NCBI GenBank assembly: GCA_018064525.1
Contig: JAGHVB010000003.1
Span: 1-62,373 of the forward strand
Direction of reading: 5' to 3'
Length of the DNA stretch: 62,373 nt
DNA from: Candidatus Treponema merdequi
Lineage (GTDB): Bacteria; Spirochaetota; Spirochaetia; Treponematales; Treponemataceae
The notes under the pieces were generated by a model. That model did not search any database. It saw nothing but the letters and a program-made list of their open reading frames with translations, and was not told where the DNA came from. The position numbers and the translations under genes are program-made. Below are positions 1 through 7,280 of this stretch, piece after piece (position 1 is the first letter of the stretch; each line of letters starts with the position of its first letter).

Positions 1-60
1 AATAATTGTTTTATAAAATTAATATTATTTGAAGAAAAATAATTAAAAAGGAAATAAGCA

Positions 61-90
61 AAAAAAAGACCTGGTAAAAAACCAGGTCTT
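61..90 (-). terminator. Rho-independent terminator of tRNA-Val
   Basis: A perfect 10-bp inverted repeat (66-75 with 81-90) encloses five bases. On the minus strand it is followed directly by a run of Ts, so it ends the tRNA-Val transcript. Confidence 0.85.
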
Positions 91-91
91 A

Positions 92-165
92 TGGACGATG
101 AGGGGATCGAACCCCCGACATTCTGGGTGTAAACCAGACGCTCGTACCAGCTGAGCTAATCGTCC
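92..165 (-). tRNA. tRNA-Val (anticodon TAC)
   Basis: Read on the minus strand, the sequence folds as a cloverleaf with a 7-bp acceptor stem (GGACGAT/ATCGTCC), a D-arm TAGCTCAGCTGG, anticodon loop TTTACAC (anticodon TAC, valine) and T-arm GGGTTCGATCCC. The discriminator base is A. CCA is not encoded. A strong terminator follows within two bases, so it is transcribed alone. Confidence 0.95.
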
Positions 166-251
166 GTTGATGTTGTTAATATATACTTTTGCTTAAAAAG
201 AGTCAATAGGTTTAAATAAAAAAATTAAAATATTTTTACTCTTTGAAGAAT

Positions 252-290
252 AAAAAAAAGCAGCTTTCCTGTTTAATAAGAAAGCTGCTT
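252..290 (-). terminator. Terminator after the ComFB-family gene
   Basis: A stem AAGCAGCTTTC pairs with GAAAGCTGCTT and, on the minus strand, is followed by a T run. It lies about 20 bases past the stop codon of the gene ending at 311. Confidence 0.8.
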
Positions 291-310
291 ATATAAGTTC
301 AATTTAAAAA

Positions 311-1030
311 TTATTCCATCGGGTTTTCAGAACCGACAGGGAACATAAAAAGATCCTGCAGTTTAAGTGAATAAAGTGAAAGACCTCGGTTTTCACGAAG
401 TATTTCGCTTGTTACAGGAGTTGAGAATGCATATTGAGTCGGTTCATAACCTTCTGCTTCAACCTGAATTGTAAACTGAAAATTTGTTACAAGTTTTTCT
501 TCTTTTGCTTCTTCTGGTTTTACACAGAAAGAATATGTTCCTTTTGTAGACTGATATGTTTTTGTAGGATTTGCCCATGTCTGATCAATCATTTCTACAG
601 GTTTGCCGTCACGGAGCAGTGTAATTGTTGCATTTGCAATCGGTTCAAAAGAAAGACCGTCCATGACTGTCCCTGTAAATGTCGGAAAGAAGAAAAATGG
701 TTTTGTTCCGCTGATGACAAGACTTTCTGCATTTGTCTTGATGTTATGTGTAGGACGCTTTGAAGTGCTTACAAGTCTGATTCCTTCAATTGCGAGAGTA
801 TCGATATCAGCTTTGATCTGTGTTAAGTTTGCATCTGCTGCGGTATGTGTAATGCCACGCGATGAAATAATATATTTTGGAGGAATTCTGTTTAAAACGA
901 AAGCCATTGTATCAAGACGGCAATTCTGACAGTCGCAGGATAACCATACTGTATTTGCAGCTTTTAAGTCGTCGTAAAGCTTGTTGACTTTTTTTTCAAC
1001 AAGTTCTTCCATTAAGTTATAAATTTTCAT
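311..1030 (-). CDS. ComFB-family protein with a C-terminal carboxypeptidase-regulatory-like domain
   Basis: The first 90 or so residues match the late-competence ComFB family: NLMEELVEKKVNKLYDDL, then a Cys pair (CDCQNC), then RLDTMAFVLNRIPPKY. The family is widespread but its role is poorly defined; it need not mean competence. From about residue 118 the protein changes character: GTVMDGLSFEPIANATITLL followed by a YSF turn resembles a carboxypeptidase-regulatory (Ig/transthyretin-like) beta domain. There is no signal peptide, so the fused protein is probably cytoplasmic. A GGAGACGAA ribosome site precedes the ATG. The gene is monocistronic, with its own terminator, and is divergent from the lipoprotein gene at 1123. 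The ComFB call is firm; the second domain is by pattern only. Confidence 0.8.
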   Translation of the reverse strand: MKIYNLMEELVEKKVNKLYDDLKAANTVWLSCDCQNCRLDTMAFVLNRIPPKYIISSRGITHTAADANLTQIKADIDTLAIEGIRLVSTSKRPTHNIKTNAESLVISGTKPFFFFPTFTGTVMDGLSFEPIANATITLLRDGKPVEMIDQTWANPTKTYQSTKGTYSFCVKPEEAKEEKLVTNFQFTIQVEAEGYEPTQYAFSTPVTSEILRENRGLSLYSLKLQDLFMFPVGSENPME

Positions 1031-1083
1031 TTCGTCTCCGTTATTAAAAAAGTTAATATAATTATAAGCCTAAATCCTGTATT

Positions 1084-1112
1084 TTGCAATAAAATCATTT
1101 TTATGGTAAAAT
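1084..1112 (+). promoter_or_regulatory. Promoter of the lipoprotein gene at 1123
   Basis: TTGCAA and TAAAAT are separated by 17 bp. The predicted transcription start is about 1119, only some four bases before the ATG at 1123, and no ribosome binding site is visible, so the mRNA is probably leaderless or nearly so. Confidence 0.6.
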
Positions 1113-1122
1113 ATAGAATTAT

Positions 1123-1788
1123 ATGAAATTATATTCTGGTGGAATTTTCGTATTATCAGTTTCTCTTTTTTTAATTTTGAGCTGTTCAAATGCCTCTCAA
1201 AACCAGAATTTCTCTGAAGATAACGAAAACTTAAAAAGCGTAGTTTTAAGAATGTCTCAGGAACTTCAGTGGACAAAAGAACTTGAAAAATCAAGACTTT
1301 CACAGAAAATAAATCCGGATGAATTTGAAAGTACTAAAGTTTTGCTTTCACAGTCTTCGATTATTGCGCAGGAGGGTGGAATCCCGTCAAGCGCAGTCTA
1401 TCCTGTAATCGAAGGTTTTACGAGTCTTGATATCTCAGATACAGATCCTGCCATTATAAGCATAATAAATAAGTTTTTTATTGCCTTTTCAAAAAGTGAA
1501 GAATGTGACAGCTTTATGGACAAAAATTCCATCTATTCACTTTCACTTTTTCTGTTTGATGTAAAAGAATCAGGCTTTTCTGTAAAAGGCCTTGACTGGA
1601 TAATTGGCAGACCGTTTGCATCGGATAATGCAATTGAAGTTCCCGTCAGAATGCAGAACAGAAAATCATTTATTGATGTTAATTTTTTTATGAAACCAGA
1701 AGAAAAAAGTTACAAAATATTGGATCTCGAAATTTGTAAAACCGGTGAATTAAAACGACCGGACGGGGAGGGCTCTGATGGAAAGTAA
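1123..1788 (+). CDS. Hypothetical lipoprotein
   Basis: 221 residues. The N-terminus has a hydrophobic stretch ending in ILSCSNAS, a spirochaete-type lipobox with the lipidated Cys near residue 21, so it should be an exported, membrane-anchored lipoprotein. The rest is soluble and shows no family I recognise. Its last 11 bases overlap the start of the next gene (1778), and the two probably form an operon. Translation appears to start without a Shine-Dalgarno sequence because the -10 box lies only 10 bases upstream of the ATG. Function unknown. Confidence 0.7.
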   Translation: MKLYSGGIFVLSVSLFLILSCSNASQNQNFSEDNENLKSVVLRMSQELQWTKELEKSRLSQKINPDEFESTKVLLSQSSIIAQEGGIPSSAVYPVIEGFTSLDISDTDPAIISIINKFFIAFSKSEECDSFMDKNSIYSLSLFLFDVKESGFSVKGLDWIIGRPFASDNAIEVPVRMQNRKSFIDVNFFMKPEEKSYKILDLEICKTGELKRPDGEGSDGK

Positions 1789-2755
1789 TAATTTAACAGG
1801 AATTGAACGCGAACTTGTTTTACAGTATCTGATTGATGGAAATGTTCCGCTTACTGTAACGCCTCTTGAAGAAGATAATTCAGTCGAAGAAAAAGATACA
1901 GAAGATAAAAAAAATTTTTCTAATGAAAAAACAGAAAATGAAAAAATAAGACCCGCAATTTCGACAATTTTTCCTGTTGCATTAAAAGGTGAACAGATAA
2001 AAGTTTTAGAACAGGGAATTATTCTTTTGACAAATCCTCCAAAGGCTGTACAGAATTTTCAGACAAAGAAAGTTCGTGTTGAATTTTATTTTAACAGACT
2101 TGGACTTTATTTTAATACAGAGTTAAAGGAAGTAAAAGCAGGCCTCGCTTTAGTAATTCCATCTGAAATATGCAGAATTACAGAACTTGAAAAAGAAAGA
2201 CCGTTAGACTTTTCTGTAAGACTTTTTTATTCATGTAATGATAAAGAAAATGTGCATATAGAATGTTATTCGCTTGAAGGTTATAAATTGTTTACAAAAC
2301 CGATCTGGAGTGATGTTCCTGAAGAGATTCAGAAAAAAACAAAAGATTATCTTGAAGAATTTATTTCTCACGCAAGAAAACAGGGGACAGCAGGAAACGG
2401 TCTTCAGTTGATTCCAGTATGCCGATATCTCGCTGAAGCAAAACCAAAAATGCAGGCTGTTGAAGGAAGATCAAATCCACTTGATATTATTTATGCAGAT
2501 TATGAACGAATTGTTTTTGCTTCAGATTCTGATTCTATGCATCTTGAAAGCGGTGCAGAATATGCTTTGGAAATGTCTTTCCCTCTTGAACTTGCAGCAA
2601 TTAAAGAAAGAAAAATGTTTTTGACTTGTAAAGTAGAAGCATTGTATAATAATGACGAAAAAAGTTTTAATGCTGCAGTCTGCAGATATACTTCTGTAAA
2701 AGAAGAAGATGTTCGTTTTTTATATGAGAAAACAACGAATAAATTATTTTATTGA
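1778..2755 (+). CDS. Hypothetical cytoplasmic protein, possibly PilZ-like
   Basis: 325 residues with no signal peptide. After an acidic, low-complexity stretch (about 28-60) come two beta-rich blocks: about 65-135 (containing VEFYFNRLGLYFNTELKEV) and about 225-325 (NPLDIIYADYERIVFASDS onward). The layout, a beta domain followed by a second block with IIYADYERIV, recalls the two-domain PilZ/YcgR-type c-di-GMP proteins of spirochaetes. The canonical RxxxR and (D/N)xSxxG residues are not clearly present, so this is a tentative call. It overlaps the preceding lipoprotein gene by 11 bases, and a GGAG site lies ahead of its ATG. Confidence 0.5.
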   Translation: MESNNLTGIERELVLQYLIDGNVPLTVTPLEEDNSVEEKDTEDKKNFSNEKTENEKIRPAISTIFPVALKGEQIKVLEQGIILLTNPPKAVQNFQTKKVRVEFYFNRLGLYFNTELKEVKAGLALVIPSEICRITELEKERPLDFSVRLFYSCNDKENVHIECYSLEGYKLFTKPIWSDVPEEIQKKTKDYLEEFISHARKQGTAGNGLQLIPVCRYLAEAKPKMQAVEGRSNPLDIIYADYERIVFASDSDSMHLESGAEYALEMSFPLELAAIKERKMFLTCKVEALYNNDEKSFNAAVCRYTSVKEEDVRFLYEKTTNKLFY

Positions 2756-2773
2756 TTAACAGGAAGGATGTTA

Positions 2774-3814
2774 ATGAAAATTAAAGCTATTAATTGTTAT
2801 TTTATTTTGTCTGCATTGATTTTACTGTTTGTTACAGGTTGTAATTATGCTTCAAATGAACCTTCGAAGCCGCCGGTATTTATTGATGAATCTATCTTAA
2901 ATACAAAAGCAGGTGTGAGACCTAAAAACGTTATTGGAACAGAAGCTCTCCCTGAGTTTTTGTCAGAGATTACAGATCATATTTATGTTCATGAAAGTGG
3001 TGCAGGTGAGGAAATTTTTCTTACATCTTTATTAAAAGAAGATAATACTTATACCTGTAACTGGTATACAGGAACAACAGGAAAATGGATTCCTGTTACA
3101 GAGGATGAACATGAGGATAATTTAAAAATTACCATTGCAAAGGATACTACATATTTTATTCTTGAATTAGTAAGCCCTGATGGAAAATCTAAAGCATACA
3201 GCAATGTCTGTACTGTTATCTGCGGTTCTGATAAAACTGAAAAAGTTGGAATGATTCTGTATAGAAAAAATCAGGATTTCCTTTTAAAATCAGATTACAG
3301 TTCAGAATATGGTACTCCGATAGGAATTGTATGTGAAGTAAAAGATGATGGAACTCCTAAAAATGTTGTAACGATTAACAAAAATTTACAGAAATATTCA
3401 TGGTGTTCATCTGATGCAGAAGGATTTAATAAAAAAATTCAGACAAGTACAAAAGATGGTAAAGATAACTGGAATATAATAAAAGCTGATGTTTCTGATT
3501 TTGAATTTCCTGGAAAATATCCTGTTTTTGAAGACGCTATTAAACTCACTGACGGAGGAAAGACATGGTTTGTTCCTGCAAGAGATGAACTTATTGCAAT
3601 TAAAATGAACCGTAATGCAATTAATGAAGCAATGGCTAAACTTCCTTCTGAATATAGGATTATTGGATTTTTAGACAGTGGTTATTATATATCAAGTTCT
3701 CAATCTGAAAAATATGATAACAAAATATGGATAGTTTCTTTTGGAAAGTCTGAAGTAGTGCAGGAGACAAAGTCAACAATATCTTGTTATAACATTTTTG
3801 TAGCAGCATATTAA
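2774..3814 (+). CDS. Lipoprotein with C-terminal DUF1566/Lcl-like domain
   Basis: The start is set at the ATG of 2774, not the one at 2768, because AGGAAGG (2761-2767) abuts 2768 but is six bases from 2774. The protein begins with a signal peptide and lipobox FVTGCNYAS. An N-terminal segment KAGVRPKNVIGTEALPEF and a middle beta region (CNWYTGTTGKW) lead to a C-terminal DUF1566-type block with WFVPARDEL and YYISSSQ. It is a clear paralogue of the lipoprotein at 13565 over its whole length (shared KAGVxP, HESGAG/SESGAG, WYTGTTG/WYSGTTG, PARDEL). It probably sits on the cell surface; ligand unknown. It lies 18 bases after the preceding gene. Confidence 0.75.
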   Translation: MKIKAINCYFILSALILLFVTGCNYASNEPSKPPVFIDESILNTKAGVRPKNVIGTEALPEFLSEITDHIYVHESGAGEEIFLTSLLKEDNTYTCNWYTGTTGKWIPVTEDEHEDNLKITIAKDTTYFILELVSPDGKSKAYSNVCTVICGSDKTEKVGMILYRKNQDFLLKSDYSSEYGTPIGIVCEVKDDGTPKNVVTINKNLQKYSWCSSDAEGFNKKIQTSTKDGKDNWNIIKADVSDFEFPGKYPVFEDAIKLTDGGKTWFVPARDELIAIKMNRNAINEAMAKLPSEYRIIGFLDSGYYISSSQSEKYDNKIWIVSFGKSEVVQETKSTISCYNIFVAAY

Positions 3815-3850
3815 TTGATAATAAGTTAAAAGACTAATAAAAAAACGTAC

Positions 3851-4019
3851 GATTGTTAAATATTTCTAAAACTTACGCGAGGGAAGAAAGCAGGGATCAG
3901 CAGGACTTGAAAGGCGGAAAGATAGTTTCCTTGCCGACTTTCATGTCCAGCGACGCCAGCTAGCGGTGCCGGGTTCTGCTTTCTGACCGGAAGTAAGTTT
4001 TTGGAATTGTAATTTAATC
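3851..4019. repeat. Palindromic dispersed repeat, copy 1 (MITE-like or structured RNA)
   Basis: A 169-bp element with imperfect terminal inverted repeats (3851-3876 and 3993-4019), bordered on both sides by CGTACG. The interior can fold into nested stems, such as AGAAAGCAG with CTGCTTTCT and GGAC.TGAAAG with CTTTCATGTCC. A second copy, about 90 percent identical in the 127-bp core, lies at 42412-42581 in the opposite orientation. It fills the gap between the convergent lipoprotein gene (2774) and serS. No credible protein is encoded. I cannot tell whether it is a non-autonomous mobile element, a bidirectional terminator or a small RNA. Confidence 0.8.
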
Positions 4020-4121
4020 GTACGTTTTTTTTAACCACTTTAACAGAAATCTGTGTTAATACGTGTTTAATCTGTGAAATCTGTGGCTAATTTTTTTTCA
4101 TTAACCACCGGGTTTCACTAA

Positions 4122-5396
4122 TTATTTCTTTTCAATCTTATCAAATCCACAGAGAGGTCTTAAAACTTCTGGAACTGTGATAGAACCGTCTTCGTTCTGG
4201 TAGTTTTCGATGATTGCAAGCATTGCTCGTCCTACAGCGATTGCAGTACCGTTGAGCATGTGAACGTATTTGTTCTTTCCATCATCATCCTTAAAGCGAA
4301 CGTTAAGGCGGCGGCTCTGGTAGTCTGTACAGTTAGAAGTAGAAGTTACTTCACCGTATTCACCACCGTTGCGGCCAGGCATCCATGCTTCGAGGTCCCA
4401 TTTTCTGTATGCAGGTGCTCCGAGGTCTCCGGTACATGTATCTACAACATGGAATGGAAGTCCGAGTCCTGTAAAGATTTCTTCTTCGATTAAGCGGAGT
4501 TTTTCGTGAATCTTGTCTGAGTCTTCAGGGAGACAGTAAACAAACATTTCTACTTTATCAAACTGGTGAACTCGGTACAATCCTTTTGAGAACTGACCTG
4601 CAGCTCCTGCTTCGCGGCGGAAACAGTGTGAAAGTCCGCAGTAGAAGAGCGGGAGTTTTGATTTGTCTAAGATTTCGTTTGAGTGGTAACCGCCGAGTGT
4701 GATTTCTGCAGTTGCTACAAGACAAGTTCCTTCTTCTTCGATTGAATATACGTTTGATTCGTTTCCACGCGGATTGAATCCGATTCCTTTGAGAACTTCT
4801 TCTTTTGCAACGTCCGGTGTGATGAACGGAGTAAAGCCGTGTTTTCTCAATGTGTTGAGCGCATACTGGATGAGTGCCTGTTCAAGGAATACAGCATCGT
4901 TTTTAAGATAATAGAACTTAGGTCCTGAAACTTTTGTTCCGCGTTCAAAGTCGATGAGATCGAGCGCTTCCATAAGTTCAACATGATCTTTTGGTTTAAA
5001 TTCAAACTTGCGTGGAGTTCCGACTTTTTTTACTTCGAGGTTTTCTGTGTCGAGTTTTCCAATTGGTGCATCAGGATGCGCCATGTTTGGAATCTGGCGT
5101 GCAGCTTCTTCGAGTTTTTCTTCTACTTCTGCAAGTTCTTTTTCTACGGCAGCAAGTTCATCTTTGATTTTCTTTCCATCTTCGATGTACTTTTTGCGTG
5201 TATCGTCATCGAGCTTCTGTTTCATTGAAGAAGCGTTTGCATTGCGTTTTTCCTGCAATGCCTGACGGTCTGTTACGAGCTTTGTTCTTTTGTCATAAAG
5301 TTCAACAACAATGTCGGCATCTGCTTTCATGTTTCTGTTTTCGATGTTCTTTTTTACTGCATCAAGATTGTCTTTAATAAATTTATAATCTAACAT
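4122..5396 (-). CDS. serS: Seryl-tRNA synthetase
   Basis: 424 residues, the usual bacterial length. It charges tRNA-Ser (and tRNA-Sec precursors) with serine. The N-terminal 110 residues form the long antiparallel coiled-coil arm that grips the tRNA (MLDYKFIKDNLDAVKKNIEN onward). The class II catalytic core follows, with motif 2 (CFRREAGAAG) and motif 3 near the C-terminus (NGTAIAVGRAMLAIIENYQ). A GAGG ribosome site precedes the ATG. It is separated from the downstream lipoprotein gene by 55 bases and from the convergent lipoprotein gene by the palindromic repeat. Confidence 0.98.
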   Translation of the reverse strand: MLDYKFIKDNLDAVKKNIENRNMKADADIVVELYDKRTKLVTDRQALQEKRNANASSMKQKLDDDTRKKYIEDGKKIKDELAAVEKELAEVEEKLEEAARQIPNMAHPDAPIGKLDTENLEVKKVGTPRKFEFKPKDHVELMEALDLIDFERGTKVSGPKFYYLKNDAVFLEQALIQYALNTLRKHGFTPFITPDVAKEEVLKGIGFNPRGNESNVYSIEEEGTCLVATAEITLGGYHSNEILDKSKLPLFYCGLSHCFRREAGAAGQFSKGLYRVHQFDKVEMFVYCLPEDSDKIHEKLRLIEEEIFTGLGLPFHVVDTCTGDLGAPAYRKWDLEAWMPGRNGGEYGEVTSTSNCTDYQSRRLNVRFKDDDGKNKYVHMLNGTAIAVGRAMLAIIENYQNEDGSITVPEVLRPLCGFDKIEKK

Positions 5397-5451
5397 ATTT
5401 TCCTCTTATGTTTTTTATATTTTAAAGTATTTACAAACTGTAATACTATTT

Positions 5452-6912
5452 TTAACGAATATCAATATAGAAGCGTTTTAGATAAATGCTTCTTTCATTT
5501 GCCTTTTTCCAGAATTTGGAAGCAGGCCATTTGTTTACAATTGTGTCATAATCTGCAATTGAATCTTTTATATTCTGAACAGGCGATTTTGCTTCAAGTA
5601 TCTGCGCTTCAAGAAAAAGACCTTCATCTATTCTTGATGAAGCACCAAGAAAGAAATCTCTGACAAGAGAAAGTGCTTCTGAATATTTTTTTTCATCGTA
5701 TGCTTTCTGTGCAGCAGTCAGTAAGTCTGAAGATGATCTGTTAGTCTGTTCTGAAACAGATTTTTCTGACTGTACTTCATTTTTCTGATTTGAAGTAAAG
5801 TCCGGAACTGTTTCAACGCTGCTGTTGTCTTTGGAAATTCTAGTCTGAATATTCTGTGGATCTTCTTTTTGTGTATCTGATTTTGAAATTTCAGATGTTT
5901 CTGTCTGAGTAATTTTATCTGTTTCTGTTGAATTTTTTGAAACATCATTCTGTCCTGCGGCTGCGTCAAATGGCTGTACTTTTTTTTCTGGTTTTGGCGG
6001 AACAATACTTGCATAGCGCGGAGCTTTTTCATGAATTGTATCGGTTGCTGATTCTGAAGAAACTGATACTGTCATAAAGTCATCTATATATTTTTGAGAA
6101 AGCGGATCATTTTTATAAAAGTGAAGTGTAGCATCACCTGATTTTTTTGGCTGCAAAGTAAAAACTGTTTCTCCATTTTCAATTTTTCGTCCAAAGAAAA
6201 CAAAGAGATTCTGTTTTTCTACTTCACCAAGATAAATCCATCCGGTTCCAGGATATGCTACATCAATAAACTGATGATTTTTTATCTGCATTGATCGCGA
6301 TGGAACTGGAACAGCTTCTTCTTTTATCTGATCAGAAGCTTCTGAAAGTTCCTGCTGTAAAGTTTTAGATTGCGGAATTTCATCTGAAGTTTCAGGTTTT
6401 ATGTCTGCGGTTTCTGAATTTTCAGTTTTTTGAATTTTGTTATCCTGTATTTTCTGTTCAGGATTTTTTGTACCGGAAATTTGTGTTTTTGGAATTTCCG
6501 GATTGTTTTTTGTTTCTAGAAGTTTTATTGGTGAATTTTCTTTTGTATTTTGCTGTTCCTGTTTTTTTTCTGCAAGATCGTTCTCGATTTCTTCTGAAGA
6601 AATAAGTTCTTCACTGATTTCTTTTTGAGAAATATCTTCTGCGGAAATATTTTCTGATTCGTCTTCTGATTGAGATTCTGATTCTGGGTCTGACTCTGTT
6701 ATTTCTTCTGAATCTGGAGATTGAATTTCTTCTGCATCATCCGACTGCTCTTCCTGATTTTCTGGTTGAGTCTGTGAATCGTTATTTTCGAGTGATTCTG
6801 TATTTGAAAGTTCCACTTGAGAAGTATCTGAAATTATGTTTTCCTGTTTTGAAGTTTCGCAGGAAAAAAATAAAAGGCATGTAATGATTGAAATAGAAAT
6901 AACTTTTTTCAT
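5452..6912 (-). CDS. Acidic low-complexity lipoprotein with C-terminal TPR-like region
   Basis: 486 residues. A short signal peptide ends in LLFFSCETS, a lipobox with Cys18. Residues 20-200 are highly acidic and rich in Ser, Glu and Gln (many SEEIE/SESE runs), likely an unstructured spacer. A compact beta segment follows (about 208-285, with GTGWIYLGEVEKQNLFVFFG), then another disordered stretch, then a helical C-terminus (about 398-486) with TPR-like units (AAQKAYDEKKYSEALSLV). It overlaps the preceding membrane-protein gene by four bases (ATGA), so it is the last gene of the smc operon. It is probably an envelope scaffold; no known function. Confidence 0.7.
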   Translation of the reverse strand: MKKVISISIITCLLFFSCETSKQENIISDTSQVELSNTESLENNDSQTQPENQEEQSDDAEEIQSPDSEEITESDPESESQSEDESENISAEDISQKEISEELISSEEIENDLAEKKQEQQNTKENSPIKLLETKNNPEIPKTQISGTKNPEQKIQDNKIQKTENSETADIKPETSDEIPQSKTLQQELSEASDQIKEEAVPVPSRSMQIKNHQFIDVAYPGTGWIYLGEVEKQNLFVFFGRKIENGETVFTLQPKKSGDATLHFYKNDPLSQKYIDDFMTVSVSSESATDTIHEKAPRYASIVPPKPEKKVQPFDAAAGQNDVSKNSTETDKITQTETSEISKSDTQKEDPQNIQTRISKDNSSVETVPDFTSNQKNEVQSEKSVSEQTNRSSSDLLTAAQKAYDEKKYSEALSLVRDFFLGASSRIDEGLFLEAQILEAKSPVQNIKDSIADYDTIVNKWPASKFWKKANERSIYLKRFYIDIR

Positions 6913-7280
6913 GGAGTTGCTCCTAAGATTTCATTTACTAATTTATCATTGTCACTTTCAAGTTTTTCAAGCTGTTTTGAATCCGGCATTGTAAAATATT
7001 CTTCTGATTCTTCTTCTGTCCAGCGTTCCTGAGGTTCGCGTGTAAGAGCATATCCGTCGGGAATTGACGGTCCGTCAGGATATAAAATTTTCTGGTCAGG
7101 ATTTAAAGGTATTTCTACAGGCGACGCTTGTTCTGTTTTTTGCGGCTTTGAAGATTGAATCATGAATGCGATTAATGCGAGAAAAAAAAGTACAATAAGT
7201 GTTGTGATAATAATTGCGAGAACTTTTTTTTCTCTGTAAAAATCTTTGACATCATCTAAAATGTCATTTACATCAATCAT
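6909..7280 (-). CDS. Small single-pass membrane protein
   Basis: 123 residues. A short cytoplasmic N-terminus is followed by one membrane segment (about residues 20-42, LAIIITTLIVLFFLALIAFM) and an outward, proline- and glutamate-rich tail ending in an amphipathic helix. I recognise no family. Its ATG shares one base with the smc stop codon and its own stop overlaps the next lipoprotein gene by four bases, so smc, this gene and the lipoprotein are translationally coupled. That suggests a link between chromosome organisation and the envelope, but this is inference. Confidence 0.65.
   Translation of the reverse strand: MIDVNDILDDVKDFYREKKVLAIIITTLIVLFFLALIAFMIQSSKPQKTEQASPVEIPLNPDQKILYPDGPSIPDGYALTREPQERWTEEESEEYFTMPDSKQLEKLESDNDKLVNEILGATP

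Noticed and set aside
434-929. Plus-strand ORFs opposite the ComFB gene
   Set aside because: Shadow frames; the minus-strand ORF has family motifs, a ribosome site and a terminator.
3851-4019. Integron attC site
   Set aside because: The element is strongly palindromic and treponemes can have integrons, but the required core sites (RYYYAAC/GTTRRRY) are not found at the ends and no gene cassettes are arrayed here.
3856-4038. 60-codon ORF in the palindromic repeat
   Set aside because: It spans the stem-loop repeat, is not supported in copy 2 and has no ribosome site.
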